Source of the DNA: Vespula vulgaris
Taxonomy: Eukaryota; Arthropoda; Insecta; Hymenoptera; Vespidae
Assembly (NCBI RefSeq): GCF_905475345.1
Contig: NC_066599.1
Coordinates: forward strand, 4,870,501 to 4,934,500
Direction of reading: 5' to 3'
DNA: 64,000 nt
Each line of letters begins with the position of its first letter. Position 1 is the stretch's first letter. This document shows positions 1 to 12,200 of the stretch, piece after piece. The position numbers and the translations under genes are program-made. The notes under the pieces were generated by a model. The model was not told the DNA's origin. It searched no databases and saw only the letters and a list, made by a program, of their open reading frames with translations.

Positions 1-221
1 CTATAGCTAAAGGACTTGATAGATGGAAATGAATAACTACAGTATATGATCAGTATTTCGTTCCTCTTTGATTATTATAGGACATACAATGTAAAAACCT
101 AAAAAAAGGATAAAGATATAACAAATAAATTGCCCAAGCGAACTACGTAACTATCATAGAAAATAAATTAGCATTAAGCGTGTTTACATATGTATTTGAA
201 TATTAGAAAAGGAAATGTTCT

Positions 222-2409
222 TTAATAACTGGCAGCAAGAGCGACAACGGTGAAGCGCATTTCGCTTGGATCACGTGCCATGTATTCTTTACAAACACGG
301 ACAGAATCTTCCAATAATGTTTCTCGTGTAGTTGGTCCGTGATCGACAGGAGCAAGTTTACGACCATCTAGAAATTGTCATATCTTTAAACCGAGGCATT
401 TAACGTTACTAACAAAATATTGAACTTTTAAGAAAAATAAAATAATTCACCTAATTCATACAGCGTTCCGTTCTTTTGTACAAATGCGACAAAATGATAG
501 TACACCGGAGTGTCCTCCTCAGGAGCCTGTACAAGCGTTAAATTTAATATTAAAATATGGCATAGTTAATATTTTATTTTGTATTAACGCAAGCTTGCCT
601 CCGTTTGTCCTTCTTGAGCAGATTCTTTATGCGTATCGATGATACCTTGAGCATTAACCAAAAGCTCTCCGCGTTCGGCAAAAGAAAGATCCTTTGAATC
701 ATCCAAGAAAGATTTTAAAAATCCTTCTTTAAGATTTATCCTGTAACAAATAATTGTGAGATATTGCATCCATATTCTTTATCGTAAAACACACGAGTTT
801 CTATTAAAATTAATGTGCTTACTCTTCCATATTATTTGCCACGCTATGAATTAATGCGACTGTACCGCATGCATTGGAAATAATCTGTTTCATGTGATAA
901 ACACCATCTGGTCTATCCTTTCCATTATCCTTTGATTTAGTTTCTTCGTCTTCTTTGTTTTGTACCTCAGTCTATCAATGTAATTAATTATTAATGTATA
1001 TCTCATTCGTGATTATAATAATAAATAATATTATCAATTTAAAGATGCACATATACCTTTACTGATTCGGGATAAAGCAAAATGACTGCCAAAACTGGTC
1101 TAGGAACAACTGCCAATAAATCTGGCTCTAAACCATAAATATCAATCATGTTCCATTGTTCAGGAACACCCAATTTGTGCAAGAACTAAAACATCAATAA
1201 ATGATTATGAATAAAACAATGTCGTAGAAAATTGTAAAAATTATCAAATACAGATTAACTTAAACTAATAAGAAGGAGATATTTTTCTCTTTGGAACATT
1301 TTCTTAAGTTAGATGTTCATGTGAGAGTTTCTTAGAATAGCTCATGAGAATACTCTCAAATTTTATATACATTTCAAAGCAACTGCGAGAATTTTTACTC
1401 TCAAATAGGCACTACAGTGATCGCTGAGAGTTTCTTACCAAACTGAATTCTCAGAATTGTGTCCATTTGAGATTTGTTTACATTTGTCTATTCTGCAGTT
1501 TGTTTTGAAATAAACATGAGATAAGATAAGGAGTACATATACGGAAAAATTTCTTATAAAATGTTCTTAAAGGGTTCTTATTATTCCATACTATAATATA
1601 AGACGAAAAAAAGCAGGAAGTACAGTATCACTCCTACTTAAATACTTATTATTCCTTTTTCTATTCTTATTATATTTGTAACTTTAATAGCAAGTAATAC
1701 ATTTATTTAATTTCATATATTTTATTATGCTTTACTCGATCACTTAAATTACATATGTTTTATTATATATATCTAGAATTTTTTATTATATATATCTAGA
1801 TAGAACATTGGAAATGTATGCCAATTTTTCATAATATTTTATGCTTACTTCTTGTTTCTATAATTTATATCCTTGATCTTCCACAATATTAAATTTACTT
1901 CATATATTATTAATTCGAAGATCTAATTTTTCCAATATTCTTCTCTTGGAGTTATTCACTCTTGTGTTGCTACTTTCACAATAGCTACTCTCAGAATACG
2001 AAACTAATTCGTATTTTTGAGAGTACTCTTCGATGGTAATAATACTTTGTATCCATGTATTTGGGAACGCGATTGCTCTCTAATAGTTGAACCATGATTT
2101 CAGATAGCGACTCTTAAGCCCTTTCAAGCTTCATCAGCGAAAAATACTTTCGAGAGCAGTTCATAATAATTTTACTCTCAAACGGACATGTATATTTATT
2201 ATTTCTTAATGATTATTTTGAATTCTGCTAACGTACGATTATCATATAATGAACTTAAAGAAATGATAAAGTTTTTATCTTACCTTTGTCATAACCTGAA
2301 ATAAACAAAAGAAGTATTAATGTTTTTTTTTTTTTTCTAAATATGCAAATGTCAGATATATAAAATAATTCATTACCTCGGGATTTGATTCTAACGGAAT
2401 CCACGCCAT
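222..2409 (-). CDS. Uch: Ubiquitin carboxyl-terminal hydrolase (UCH-L1/L3 type)
   Basis: Cysteine protease of the peptidase C12 family that removes small adducts from the ubiquitin C-terminus in the cytosol. The assembled protein has 228 residues (human UCHL3 has 230). Exons on the minus strand: 2377-2409, 2284-2295, 1057-1185, 823-971, 599-740, 451-526 and 222-367. It starts MAWIPLESNPE, as the family does. The expected catalytic set is present: Q87 and C93 in KQIISNACGT, H166 in YYHFVAF and D181 in YELDGR. The C-terminus is FTVVALAASY. Two oddities are a 12-nt exon encoding only VMTK, and an intron (527-598) with a GC donor (GAG|GCAAGC). The usual GT eight bases further on would shift the frame into a stop. 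The gene is divergent from Grasp65. Family assignment is very secure; the choice between L1-like and L3-like function is less so. Confidence 0.95.
1186..2283. repeat. Uch intron holding GAGAGT/ACTCTC inverted repeats
   Basis: This 1.1 kb intron separates the 12-nt exon from the next Uch exon. From about 1320 to 2190 the heptamer TGAGAGT or its complement ACTCTCA recurs, often in facing pairs. One such pair, 1984-2020, has arms ACTCTCAGAATACGAA and TTCGTATTTTTGAGAGT. GTGTCCATTTGAGA at 1459-1472 faces TCTCAAACGGACAT at 2176-2189. No coding potential is visible. It may be a decayed non-autonomous transposon, but no clean terminal repeat or target duplication could be set. Confidence 0.4.
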
Positions 2410-3387
2410 GTTGTAATACCACATATAACGATAAAACGAACTTTTATGTAAAGCACCGGCACTTTACGCGACCATTATTAAGAATTGTAAATCTCTCAAG
2501 CTTTATATCTTGACGTTCCGTGGACGTACAATCGATTTAATAATATCGAATACAGAAATTTCAAGTCACGGTAGTTTCTATATCAAACTTCAGATTGTTT
2601 CTTACGAATTTATAAGTAAATATATTCCCGCTAAAAACATGCTTCGTTCTGTTACATTTTACAAATCGATCATATCTAAAAAGATGTCGATCTAATGTTA
2701 ATGTAATGCTAGATATTATATGATTAATACTTAATCATTTAAATCGGTGATTCCAATCATCAGTAACAAGAAAGTTCCTAGCGTTAAAACTATTTTTAAA
2801 TTTTGTTTCTCGCATTGAAATTTATTCAAGAATTACTGATTTAATCATATTGTTTACTTTTCAATTGTTTCGATTGCCATAAAAAGAAATATTTTTTATT
2901 ATATCTTGAAATTTAATGAATTTGGCTTTTTCGAAATAGAAAAATTTCAAATATAAACCATAATAGATGTAAAACAGGTTAGGAAACATTACACTTTAAT
3001 ATCCATTGAAACAGAAGATTCTATAGCATAAATCTGTCCAAATTGTGGCCAATTATAATTATAGTTAAATAAAACCACATGATAGAATAAGAAGACTAAC
3101 GAGAAGATAGCAATAATGTTCATAAAGAACGCAAAAAAATTCTTTGTTCTATCGGTACGATAAAAATTACGAGAGGTAAATTTTCATTAAATAATTAAAA
3201 GTGATCTCGATAGATGTCTCGTTTACTTTGAAGTTTATAAGTTGTTAACGTCAGCATAAAGTTTCTTACGATCTCGTGCCACGTATTTTTATTATTTTAG
3301 TATTATTAGAAAACATTACAACTAATAATTGTTTTCATGTTTTTTCTCGCTCGAAACGAAGTAACTTGGGAAAATCTTTTATAAGAA
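2410..3387. promoter_or_regulatory. Divergent spacer between Uch and Grasp65
   Basis: Start codons of Uch (minus) and Grasp65 (plus) lie about 980 bp apart, so both promoters must be here or in unseen 5' exons. No TATA box or recognisable element stands out in the AT-rich sequence. It contains one small minus-strand ORF with a hydrophobic segment (2989-3123), listed separately. Confidence 0.5.
2989..3123 (-). CDS. Possible 44-residue single-pass membrane peptide
   Basis: A short ATG-to-stop frame that starts MNIIAIFSLVFLFYHVV and ends SVSMDIKV. It has one hydrophobic segment at about residues 2-20 followed by an aromatic, polar tail. The frame stays open upstream for about 20 codons (TSRNFYRTDRTKNFFAFF) before a stop, so it could be the last exon of a small membrane protein whose first exon was not found. 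I do not recognise the family. In DNA this AT-rich a frame of this size can arise by chance, so this is a weak call. Confidence 0.25.
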   Translation of the reverse strand: MNIIAIFSLVFLFYHVVLFNYNYNWPQFGQIYAIESSVSMDIKV

Positions 3388-5300
3388 ATGGGATCTTCTC
3401 ATAGCGTGGAAATACCTGGAGGTGGTACAGAAGGTTATCACGTATTAAGAGTAAGATAAAATCTGAAAATAAATTTTTAACCTTCCACGCGTTATTCGAT
3501 TAAATTTCTAATTTAAAATGATTTTTTTATTTTTTTAAATGATGTTGATTTTACCGAATTAAATTGACACAAAGTAAATAACATGTGAATATATAAAAAT
3601 ATTTACAACTCTACTGTCAATTAAAATATGTAATATCATTAGGTTCAGGATGACTCTCCTGGACAAAAAGCTGGTTTGGAAGCATTTTTCGATTTTATTG
3701 TCTCCATTGGAAATACTCGCTTGGTACGATTATTTTTCAAACTTATGTTATATAAGAAATTCTTACGAACATATCAAATGAGCTTTCAATATACTTTTCT
3801 CTTTTTTTCATAATTTCATTTTAATATTATCTACTTTTCCATTAGGATCAGGATAATCATATTTTAAAGGATCTTCTTAAAGCTAATGTAGATAAAGAAG
3901 TAATTATTACTGTATACAGTAGTAAAACACAATCTGTACGTCAAACTGTTATTGTACCTAATATGACATGGGGTGGACAAGGATCCCTTGGTGTTAGCGT
4001 ACGGTTTTGCTCATTTGAAGGGGCCAATGAAAATGTTTGGCACGTACTTGTAAGTATAAATTGATTTAATGATATAAAATATCTTTTATATTGAGATAAT
4101 ATCTGTTTTGTTCTCAGGAAGTACATCCTTCTTCTCCCGCAGAACTAGCTGGTTTACATCCCTTTACAGATTACATTATTGGAGCTGATTCTGTTCTACA
4201 CGAAAGCGAAGATTTATTTACTCTGATAGAGGCTCATGAATCTCGGCCTTTGAAATTATACGTATACAATATGAAGGATGATTCTTGTAGAGAAGTTACT
4301 ATTACACCAAATAATACATGGGGGGGTCAAGGAAGGTACTTCGAAAGAGAAATTTATATATCATGAAGATAAAAATTAGAAATTTGCATAAGCGTTACAA
4401 AGATTCAAATATCAATAGATATTTTATTATTGCAGTTTAGGATGTGGAATTGGATATGGATATTTGCATAGAATACCTATCAGAAATATTCTAGAGAATA
4501 AACCACGTAATTCATCGTACATGGTATCAAATACTGATTTCCAGAATTTCTTTTATTAATTTTATCAATTTTACTAAAGATTTTCATTTTTTAAGGATCA
4601 TATAATATTTTTTTGTCTTTTTCAGTGTAATGTAACACCTACTCACACTCAAGTGCAAACAAACCAGAGTGCTACAGTTACAAACATACCACCTGGGTTT
4701 TCAATTCCATCAAATTATATTACAAATATTGACAATACTAGTAAAAATGAAACTGTAGTTACATCGCAAGCAACATTGCATCCTAATTTATCACAAATGA
4801 ATCCTGTTGATGCTGGAGCTACTAAAACTAATTCAATTAGTGATCTTTCTTCTAATCAACCAATTATTACTACTTCACCTAGTAAGTAAATATTATTTTT
4901 AATATTACTAGACTTGAAAATAATTTATATCCATAATTATTCAGGTGCTGAAATTACCAATTATAAAGATAGTCCTAACATTCCTGGTATGCCAACCAGT
5001 CCACCTATTTCATCATTTTCTATGGAAGAAAATATTCCAGTAGGATTAACAACTACATCTCATGTGGTTACAATGGGGAGTTGTAATTTACCGGGTGTTC
5101 AAACTACTGCTTCTTCATTACCTTTCAATGTGCCTCAATCCCAACTTGTGACAACACCTATTTCATTACCTGGAATGCCACCAATTACTGTTAATGCAAC
5201 TCTCCCACAAAATCCTTCTTTCTATTCTTCTGTTCTTCATCAAAATCAAGTACCTACTACCACCACCCCATCTTCACCTACATCGGTAACGACACAGTAA
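3388..5300 (+). CDS. Grasp65: Golgi reassembly-stacking protein (GRASP)
   Basis: Peripheral Golgi protein that tethers cisternae; predicted 421 residues. Exons: 3388-3450, 3643-3723, 3846-4049, 4118-4335, 4436-4523, 4626-4881 and 4945-5300, with all phases agreeing. It begins MGSSHSVEIPGGGTEGYHVL; Gly2 is the site N-myristoylated in this family. Two PDZ-like domains follow: residues about 15-105, ending in the MTWGGQGSLGVSVRF block, and about 112-200, ending in the NTWGGQGSLGCGIGYGYLHR block. They form the conserved self-interacting GRASP module. The C-terminal half (from about residue 215) is rich in Ser, Thr, Pro and Asn, like the regulatory SPR region of the family. AAATAAATTAAAG about 270 bp past the stop is a likely polyadenylation signal. 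Insects usually have one GRASP, named Grasp65 in Drosophila. Confidence 0.94.
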
Positions 5301-6054
5301 CAGTTATTTCTGATGCTTTTTCAAATGCAATTTTTCTGCCCTTTGATAAAATATTCTATATGTAGGTAAAATAAAATAGAACATATTACGCAATTTTGAA
5401 TCATTGCATTACCTATTTTGTACGCGAATATAGATCATTAATGTGACAAAGATTATATCTATGATAATGATTATTATGTATCTCAAATGTCACAACATAA
5501 TACATATGAGATATGTAATATTGTACATAAACATTAGCTTAATGAGATTTTTAAGGAATGTGTTTAAATAAATTAAAGAAATGAATCACATAAAAGTATT
5601 TCACACAGAAGATAGCCATAAATTTTTATTTATAAAAATATATTCTCTCTCTATCTCTATCTCTTTAATAGTCTAAACACCCGCTTGTTGCTTTATAAAT
5701 AAATACAATTTTCATAAATTGATAAAGCATGTAATATCAATATTTTTACATATTAGAAATTATTGTTACTTTTATCAGTTGATGATAAAAATTAATCGGC
5801 AAGTTTGACTAATAAATATATAATGTAACATGATTTAAAACAATAATTTATATTTTTATCTATATCAAGGATGTCTTATAATTCTAATTTATAATAATAA
5901 TTCTAATTTAACTTATAAAAACAATTTTTATTATATGTTATTTACATAGCCTATTACAAATATCATTGAACAGAACAAAAACTGTAGTTTGTTGATATTC
6001 ATTTTCTGATATAACTACATTAATACATATTACAGAGAGTAGCACTATATATTT
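5301..6054. other. Convergent spacer, Grasp65 and NDUFB11 3' ends
   Basis: AT-rich sequence between two gene 3' ends. It holds an imperfect CT-rich tract near 5643-5670 and AATAAA-like signals near 5570. No coding frame was seen. Confidence 0.5.
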
Positions 6055-6492
6055 TTAAATAATTATTTCTGTATCACCTAGTTCTTCATCGGTAGGAAGA
6101 ACAATTTTAGCAGGATCTATTAAATTCATATCGATGGGTGGAAGACCATGTTCTTCTCTGTACCGAAGTTGTAAATATGCTTCACGTTGTGCCCAAGTAG
6201 CCATTGATCGCAAATCAGGTTTATACATCAGTACATATCCAGTCAATATCATACCAATTGTGATACCCATGAAAAATAATTCGTGCATTTTACGTCGATC
6301 ATCCAACTCATTTGTTTCATCAAAACCATAGTTAATCCAAGGTTTCTTTTTCTCAGGTGATTCAATTATATTAGTACTATCGTCCTTTTTTGGTGATGTA
6401 GTTATCGTACGACATGTTATTTTTTGCAATCTTAACAAATTCATACCATTTTTTAGAGTATGCAAAGTGCCTAATCGGCAAATTCCAGCCAT
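6055..6492 (-). CDS. ND-ESSS: Complex I accessory subunit NDUFB11 (ESSS)
   Basis: Single-exon gene for an accessory membrane-arm subunit of mitochondrial NADH:ubiquinone oxidoreductase. The start chosen is the ATG in AAAATGGCTGG (6490-6492), giving 145 residues; the open frame continues upstream with no better ATG. The N-terminus is basic and Ser/Thr/Leu-rich, as expected for a mitochondrial targeting sequence. One transmembrane helix (about residues 72-90, around FFMGITIGMILTGYVLMY) is followed by the family signature WAQREAYLQLRYREEHGLP and DPAKIVLPTDEEL. In mammals the matching C-terminal segment reads almost the same. It is divergent from Nuf2, about 800 bp away. No intron is needed. Confidence 0.9.
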   Translation of the reverse strand: MAGICRLGTLHTLKNGMNLLRLQKITCRTITTSPKKDDSTNIIESPEKKKPWINYGFDETNELDDRRKMHELFFMGITIGMILTGYVLMYKPDLRSMATWAQREAYLQLRYREEHGLPPIDMNLIDPAKIVLPTDEELGDTEIII

Positions 6493-7293
6493 TTTCTTTG
6501 GATTTATACTCGAAGGTTGAGATAAAAAATATGTCGTCAATTTAATTGCAACGCGAAAATGTTTCCACCAGATTTGACAGTCAATGTGTAATAAAATCGT
6601 ACCTTTGTATCAATTTTGATAATAATATCTCAACTTCCATATGTAAACGTAAAGAATGAATTTATTGGATTCTTTTTTTAAACTATCTAATGCTTCGTAT
6701 CTTTGAGATTTAGAAATTCTTGCTCTGATCTAATACAGCAGTACTGTACATATTTGAAGGGAAATAAGAAGGTTACCAAAGCTCGATTAATGACTATGAC
6801 ATATATAGGTTATTTATCGAAACGAATTATTTCAAACATTACTATTAATAATAAAAATTAAAAATTTCCTTGAGAAATTATTCAATTATTGTATAAAACA
6901 TGAAATCAATAAAATTTTAAATTCTAACAATTTTTACTATATATTATACGTTATTGATACGCTCATATTTTCAAGTTTTTATAAAATTAATTATAATTGG
7001 TTACTATATTCCTGTAAAGTTATTCTATTGGTTAGATTTCTTCTCATATAATTCTCATTGGATGAAAGGCACCAACGCCTTTCTGCGAATGAGATTTAGG
7101 GAAATAGAAACGTGGCTCGTGGAACTCATACTTAGGAATACAATTTGAATTTGATCAACTTTGCAAAGCAGTCTGAAGTCGTTAGTATCATTGAAAGTTT
7201 AAATTTGAATTGCATAGAGTATTTATATTTATGGTGTGCGTATATGTTTTATAGCGATATATGTATTATTTGTAACTATCAATCTAAAAAATT
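6493..7293. promoter_or_regulatory. Divergent spacer between NDUFB11 and Nuf2
   Basis: Holds the presumed promoters of both genes. Plus-strand frames at 6954-7148 and 7145-7393 look like chance AT-rich ORFs with no recognisable domain. No specific element could be assigned. Confidence 0.4.
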
Positions 7294-9296
7294 ATGGATT
7301 CTGACGTGGAAAAACTTCAAAGTCTGTTGCTCGACACTAATCTTCCATCGACTATACACGATCTCAAAAATCCAACAGAGGATTTTGTTATAAATTTAAT
7401 CGTAACATTTTTAACGTGGTTTAAGATCGATGTTAATTCAATTAACAAGGTAAATTCATTGTTCAAATATTATATCAAGTCAAAATCAAGATAAGATATT
7501 ATATATGGATTAATTTTTCTATACATATTTTATTTTTCATATCATTACTTTTATAGCCCACTTTTGAGCAGCAAGTAGCTATGTCGTGTGTAGAAGATAC
7601 TGACATTGTAAGCATTATTAATCTACATGTAATAATGAGACAAATATGTGATCGAATATTTATAAAAGATTTTTGTATAAGTGATATTACTAATTGCGGT
7701 AAGTATTATAAATATAATTATTATTGAAACAAAATCTTTCTATTATTTTCTATTATTAATCTGAAAATAATTTCTATAAGTAGGCTCTAAAAGAATACGT
7801 AAATTTGCAAGATATTTAGCAAATTTTATACTCTATGCAACTAATAAAGAATCGGATATGGAAGACATTATAAAAGAAATTCATAGCAAAGCTAAAAAGT
7901 TAGAAGAATTACAAGAAAGGAAAAGAAATATATTAACAATAAAAAATGAAAAAGCAATGAACATTTCCAAACAATTATCTTTAAAAGAAAAGGTACTATT
8001 TTTAAATTTATATAATCATAAATAGATTATATGTATATATAAAAGTTATAAGATGAGACTTTTAAATATACTTGTAATATTAAAAATTTAACAAATATTT
8101 TAGTATGAAATGGAAATACAAAAAATGCAATCACTTATTGAAGACAATGAAACAAGAAAACTTGAACTACAGGAAGAGATGATTGTTATAGAAGAGAAGA
8201 GACAAAAAGTAGTCGAAGATTATAATGCTCACAAACTTGAAGCTCAAAGGGTATAAATCACGGATTTTTATTACCGTCTATATCATTAAACTTTTATTAC
8301 TTATAAATTTCTTCAAGATTAAATAATTTTACAATATTATATTCTGATAAAAAGTAAATGTGTTTATACAATTTTTAGGTTGACAAAACAATAGCAGAAT
8401 TGAAATTAGAAGTAGTGAACTCTCCAGAAGAATATAAAACTCGTTTGTATAATTTAGAAGAACAGAATAAAGCGAAGATTGAAGAGCGAGAAAAGATGCA
8501 AGACACATTTTTAGCTAAAAACGAATTAGTTAAAAAATATGAGAACATATTATCTTTTGTACAGAAACAATACGAGAAGTTCTCAGAAATAAGGGATATA
8601 TATGAACATTTAAAGTATGTTTTATATCTTTAAGTTTTATGGAGCATATTTATTTCATTCTGCATATTAATAAATGTATGAATTTATCCATTATATTATA
8701 TGATTTATAGAAAAACAAATATTCAAGGAGAAAATATCAAAAAACAAGTTGATACAATGAAAAATGATATTACTGAATTAATTAAAAAACACAAAATGCA
8801 AGAAGATCATCAAGGATCTACGATCGATGAGATTCACGCCCAAACCAAAGAAAGATTAACTACAGTTCGTGAATTACATGCACAATTATTAAGGTACTTA
8901 AAGATATTAAATGCAATATATTTATATGAAATGTTTTATAATTATAAACATTTTTTATAGTAATAAAAAGTTGGCAGTAGTTAAATTGGAAGAAAATAAA
9001 GTGTTATATAATGAGTCATGTATGGATAAAAATAAAATTAAAGATCTCATTAAAAAAATAGAAGGAGAAACATCTGCTTTCATTAAAAATTGTCAAGAGC
9101 TTTATAATAATGAAATTCGAAATGTAAGTATATATAATCATCTTTTTCCTTAATTCGAATAAATTTCAGGAAAATATAATCAATTAATTTATTTATTTGT
9201 AATGTGTAATATTTTAAAAAGCATATCATTGTATTATAACAGGAAATCAATTTACAAAAATATTTCAACAGAGCTTGGGAGGAATCACAAACATAA
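7294..9296 (+). CDS. Nuf2: Kinetochore protein Nuf2 (NDC80 complex)
   Basis: Subunit of the outer-kinetochore NDC80 complex that pairs with Ndc80/Hec1 and binds spindle microtubules. Eight exons: 7294-7449, 7557-7698, 7784-7992, 8104-8250, 8379-8614, 8711-8893, 8961-9123 and 9243-9296; 429 residues, with all phases consistent. The N-terminal 115 residues fit the CH-like Nuf2 head (MDSDVEKLQSLL, DIVSIINLHVIMRQICDRI, RKFARYLANFILYATNKE). The rest is almost entirely charged heptad-type coiled coil, including the diagnostic VVNSPEEYKTRLYNLEEQ. It is a little shorter than human NUF2 (464). The last exon encodes EINLQKYFNRAWEESQT. Nuf2 diverges fast in insects; the head plus the SPEEYK motif make the call firm. 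Confidence 0.9.
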
Positions 9297-12200
9297 ACAT
9301 AGAATAGTTTTTAAAACATTCGAAAATAGAGTTTTAAAAAAATATAAATTTATGTTATTAATTTTTATTTTTAGTTTGAATAGAGTAGTTAAACAACAAA
9401 ATAACAGTGTAACATTTTCATAAATAAATTACATTATAGTAAAGAACAAAATTACATAAATTCTAATATGTGTGTGTATATGTATAATATTCCTAAAGAA
9501 AGAAATTGGCTAATATGTGAGTAGATAATGATTGTATATTTTTGTGTGTTTGTATATATCGTAACGGCTCGCTAAAATATATAACTTTAATTTAATAGTA
9601 GGATAAATTAAATAAGATAATAAATAAATTTCCACAAAAGTTAAATAATTCCATAAAATAATTAAAATTAGAAAATGTCAAAGAATAAGAAAAACAAAAT
9701 AATAGAAAGACAGTAATAGAAATCATCAATAATTTAAACTAAGCAAAGCAAAAAGCATATATATAACAAGTAATAATAAAAGAGGGAATAATTGCCTCTA
9801 ATAATCTAATAAAGAAATATAATGGAGCTGAGTGTTGATTTCTTTGTTCGTTTTCTTTCTTCCCTCCTCCTGCCGCAGTTTTTATAATGTGAATTTTATC
9901 TTGTGATAAAACTTAGAAAAAGAAATTAGTTTAAGCGAAGCGTTACAATATTTCTGAATAAATTATTTACATAGAATTTAAATACCATTAACATTATGTG
10001 AGTTATTATGTATATTATATACAATTGTGTATACATATTAACATTTATACTTGTATTATTATTGTTAACAAAGAAAATTTTATAATAATAACATGAATGA
10101 ACATTTATATATGAATCATCATTTTCTCCAATAACTCTGTTTGTACTCGTATGTCAATAAGAGTTATTAACTATACTTTATATATATAATATTTAATAAG
10201 TGCATATATATTGCTGTATCCAGTGCTAGATTTTTCAACACGACTATTAATTATGTACAAATTATTTGTCACATGCAAATACATTTTTTTCATATAATGT
10301 ATTTAATATAGTTAAGTACAAGAAAGTATATCATATAAGAAGTATTTGTATTATTAAAGACTTTCATGAAAAATGAATTGTTTTCGTAATATCATTGTAG
10401 AGTATATATTATAAAATGAATTAATTCTCTCCATAAACGATTGTTTATACAAGTTTGACAAACATCTTATATGTATAATTATAATTTTAGGATGTTTTTT
10501 TACATACAGCTTCTACCATTTTTCCTTGATTCCTTTAACACAATTTGTATTGCAATAATAAATTATTACCAACACCTTTACGATATTTAAGTTCAGCTTA
10601 ATTCTTAAAAAATTAGTTCATTTCGTCGTAGATAACATTATTACATGAAGCTTAGTGCAAACATTAAATATCATATAGCACATCAAAATAAGGAAATAAA
10701 ACAAAGACAAAGATGGATGATCAATGTTTCTAAACTATTTCAAATGGCAGTGATATGGAAAACTCAGATATTTCTTATTTGTCCAAACAAAATATAACTA
10801 TATATGTACTATAATGTAAATTTGATATCTTTATGAATATTAATTAGGCTTTGACATAGATACATTTATGAATTATAGAAATATATATCTTTTCAAATTT
10901 ATAATCGATAGTTTTCCTTGAATATCTTATAGTTTCCAAATTCCTAAGCATTACAATGAATTGTTAAAGTATTTATTGCTAGTATATATTAAAGTTAATA
11001 TATAAGGTAAAATCTTTTGACTGTCCTCTTAACATGTACAAGATGAGATAGTTTCTGTCTTGTTTCTCTTAGTAATATAAAATTATGTAGTTTCTCAAAT
11101 ACATGTAAAAGTAAATGAAAAAATAGTGGCTTGCCAATTTTTCCAATAATATTTACATATATTTATCTACATTTATTCATGTGTACATATCCATACATAT
11201 TTGTATATTTATTTCATGTAGGATATTTTGTACATATTTTAAATGCAAAAAAAGAAAGAATATATTACATAAATTAAGTAGAAAAATTATTTATGTAAAA
11301 AATACTACGAAATATTTAATTCAGTTCTAGTTTTTATAAATAATGACAATGGAATATATTACCTTGTTTTATAACTTTAGCATTGTATTTTATTCGAAGT
11401 ATTTTTACAGCAAAAAATTAGCTATTCATAATAAGTGGAATTCTTTCATTTTTTTTTCTTTTTTTTTTCGTTTTAATTCTTATCTGGTCATATAACATCC
11501 TTTGACCAATAAATAGGACGTGGTCATAGAGCAGAATATAACTTCCATGTAATATTGCCAACTTCTTGTCAAGTCAAGCAGATAATTGATTATTTTAACT
11601 TATATTTTATTATCTATTTTTGCCGGATTTTTAAAATATTCGTCGACTGTAAAACTTCATATCTAACTGTTTTTTCTGATTATAAGTCAAATTATTTCAT
11701 AGTAAATATACTATAATTCGTTAACAACAATATATTTTCATATGATAATACATTTTCATTATTATTAATAACATAATGCAGCATACAGTCTTATAGGGGC
11801 GAAAGTTCTAAGCCCAAATTAAAACCCTTTAAGTGTTATATCTGTTATAGGATTTAATGAAAACATTTCCTGTACAACACTTAAAGAGTTAAAGTACTTA
11901 TTTCTTTAGTTTTCTATTTTCTTCTTTTCTTTTCTTTTTCTTTCTCTCTCTCTCTCTCTCTCTTGTTTTTGTTTTTTGATGAAAAAAAGAACTACTATAA
12001 GTAATGAAATAAAAATTATTCATTTTTACAAATACAGTAGCAACGATATTACAAAGCCAAAATACACCATAGTCTAAAAAATTAAGATCATACAGAACTC
12101 TACTGCAGTAATGCTATATATATACGAAAAACCCAAATTTTGTTACATTTGTTATCCGTTTGTTCAATTATTTAATCAATATTAAATCTTATATTAGTTT

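Noticed and set aside
581..598. GT donor for the Uch exon ending near 589
   Set aside because: The resulting phase reads into a stop within three codons of the next exon; the GC donor at 597-598 restores the family sequence.
6134..6331. Plus-strand frame across NDUFB11
   Set aside because: Antisense shadow of the recognised complex I subunit.
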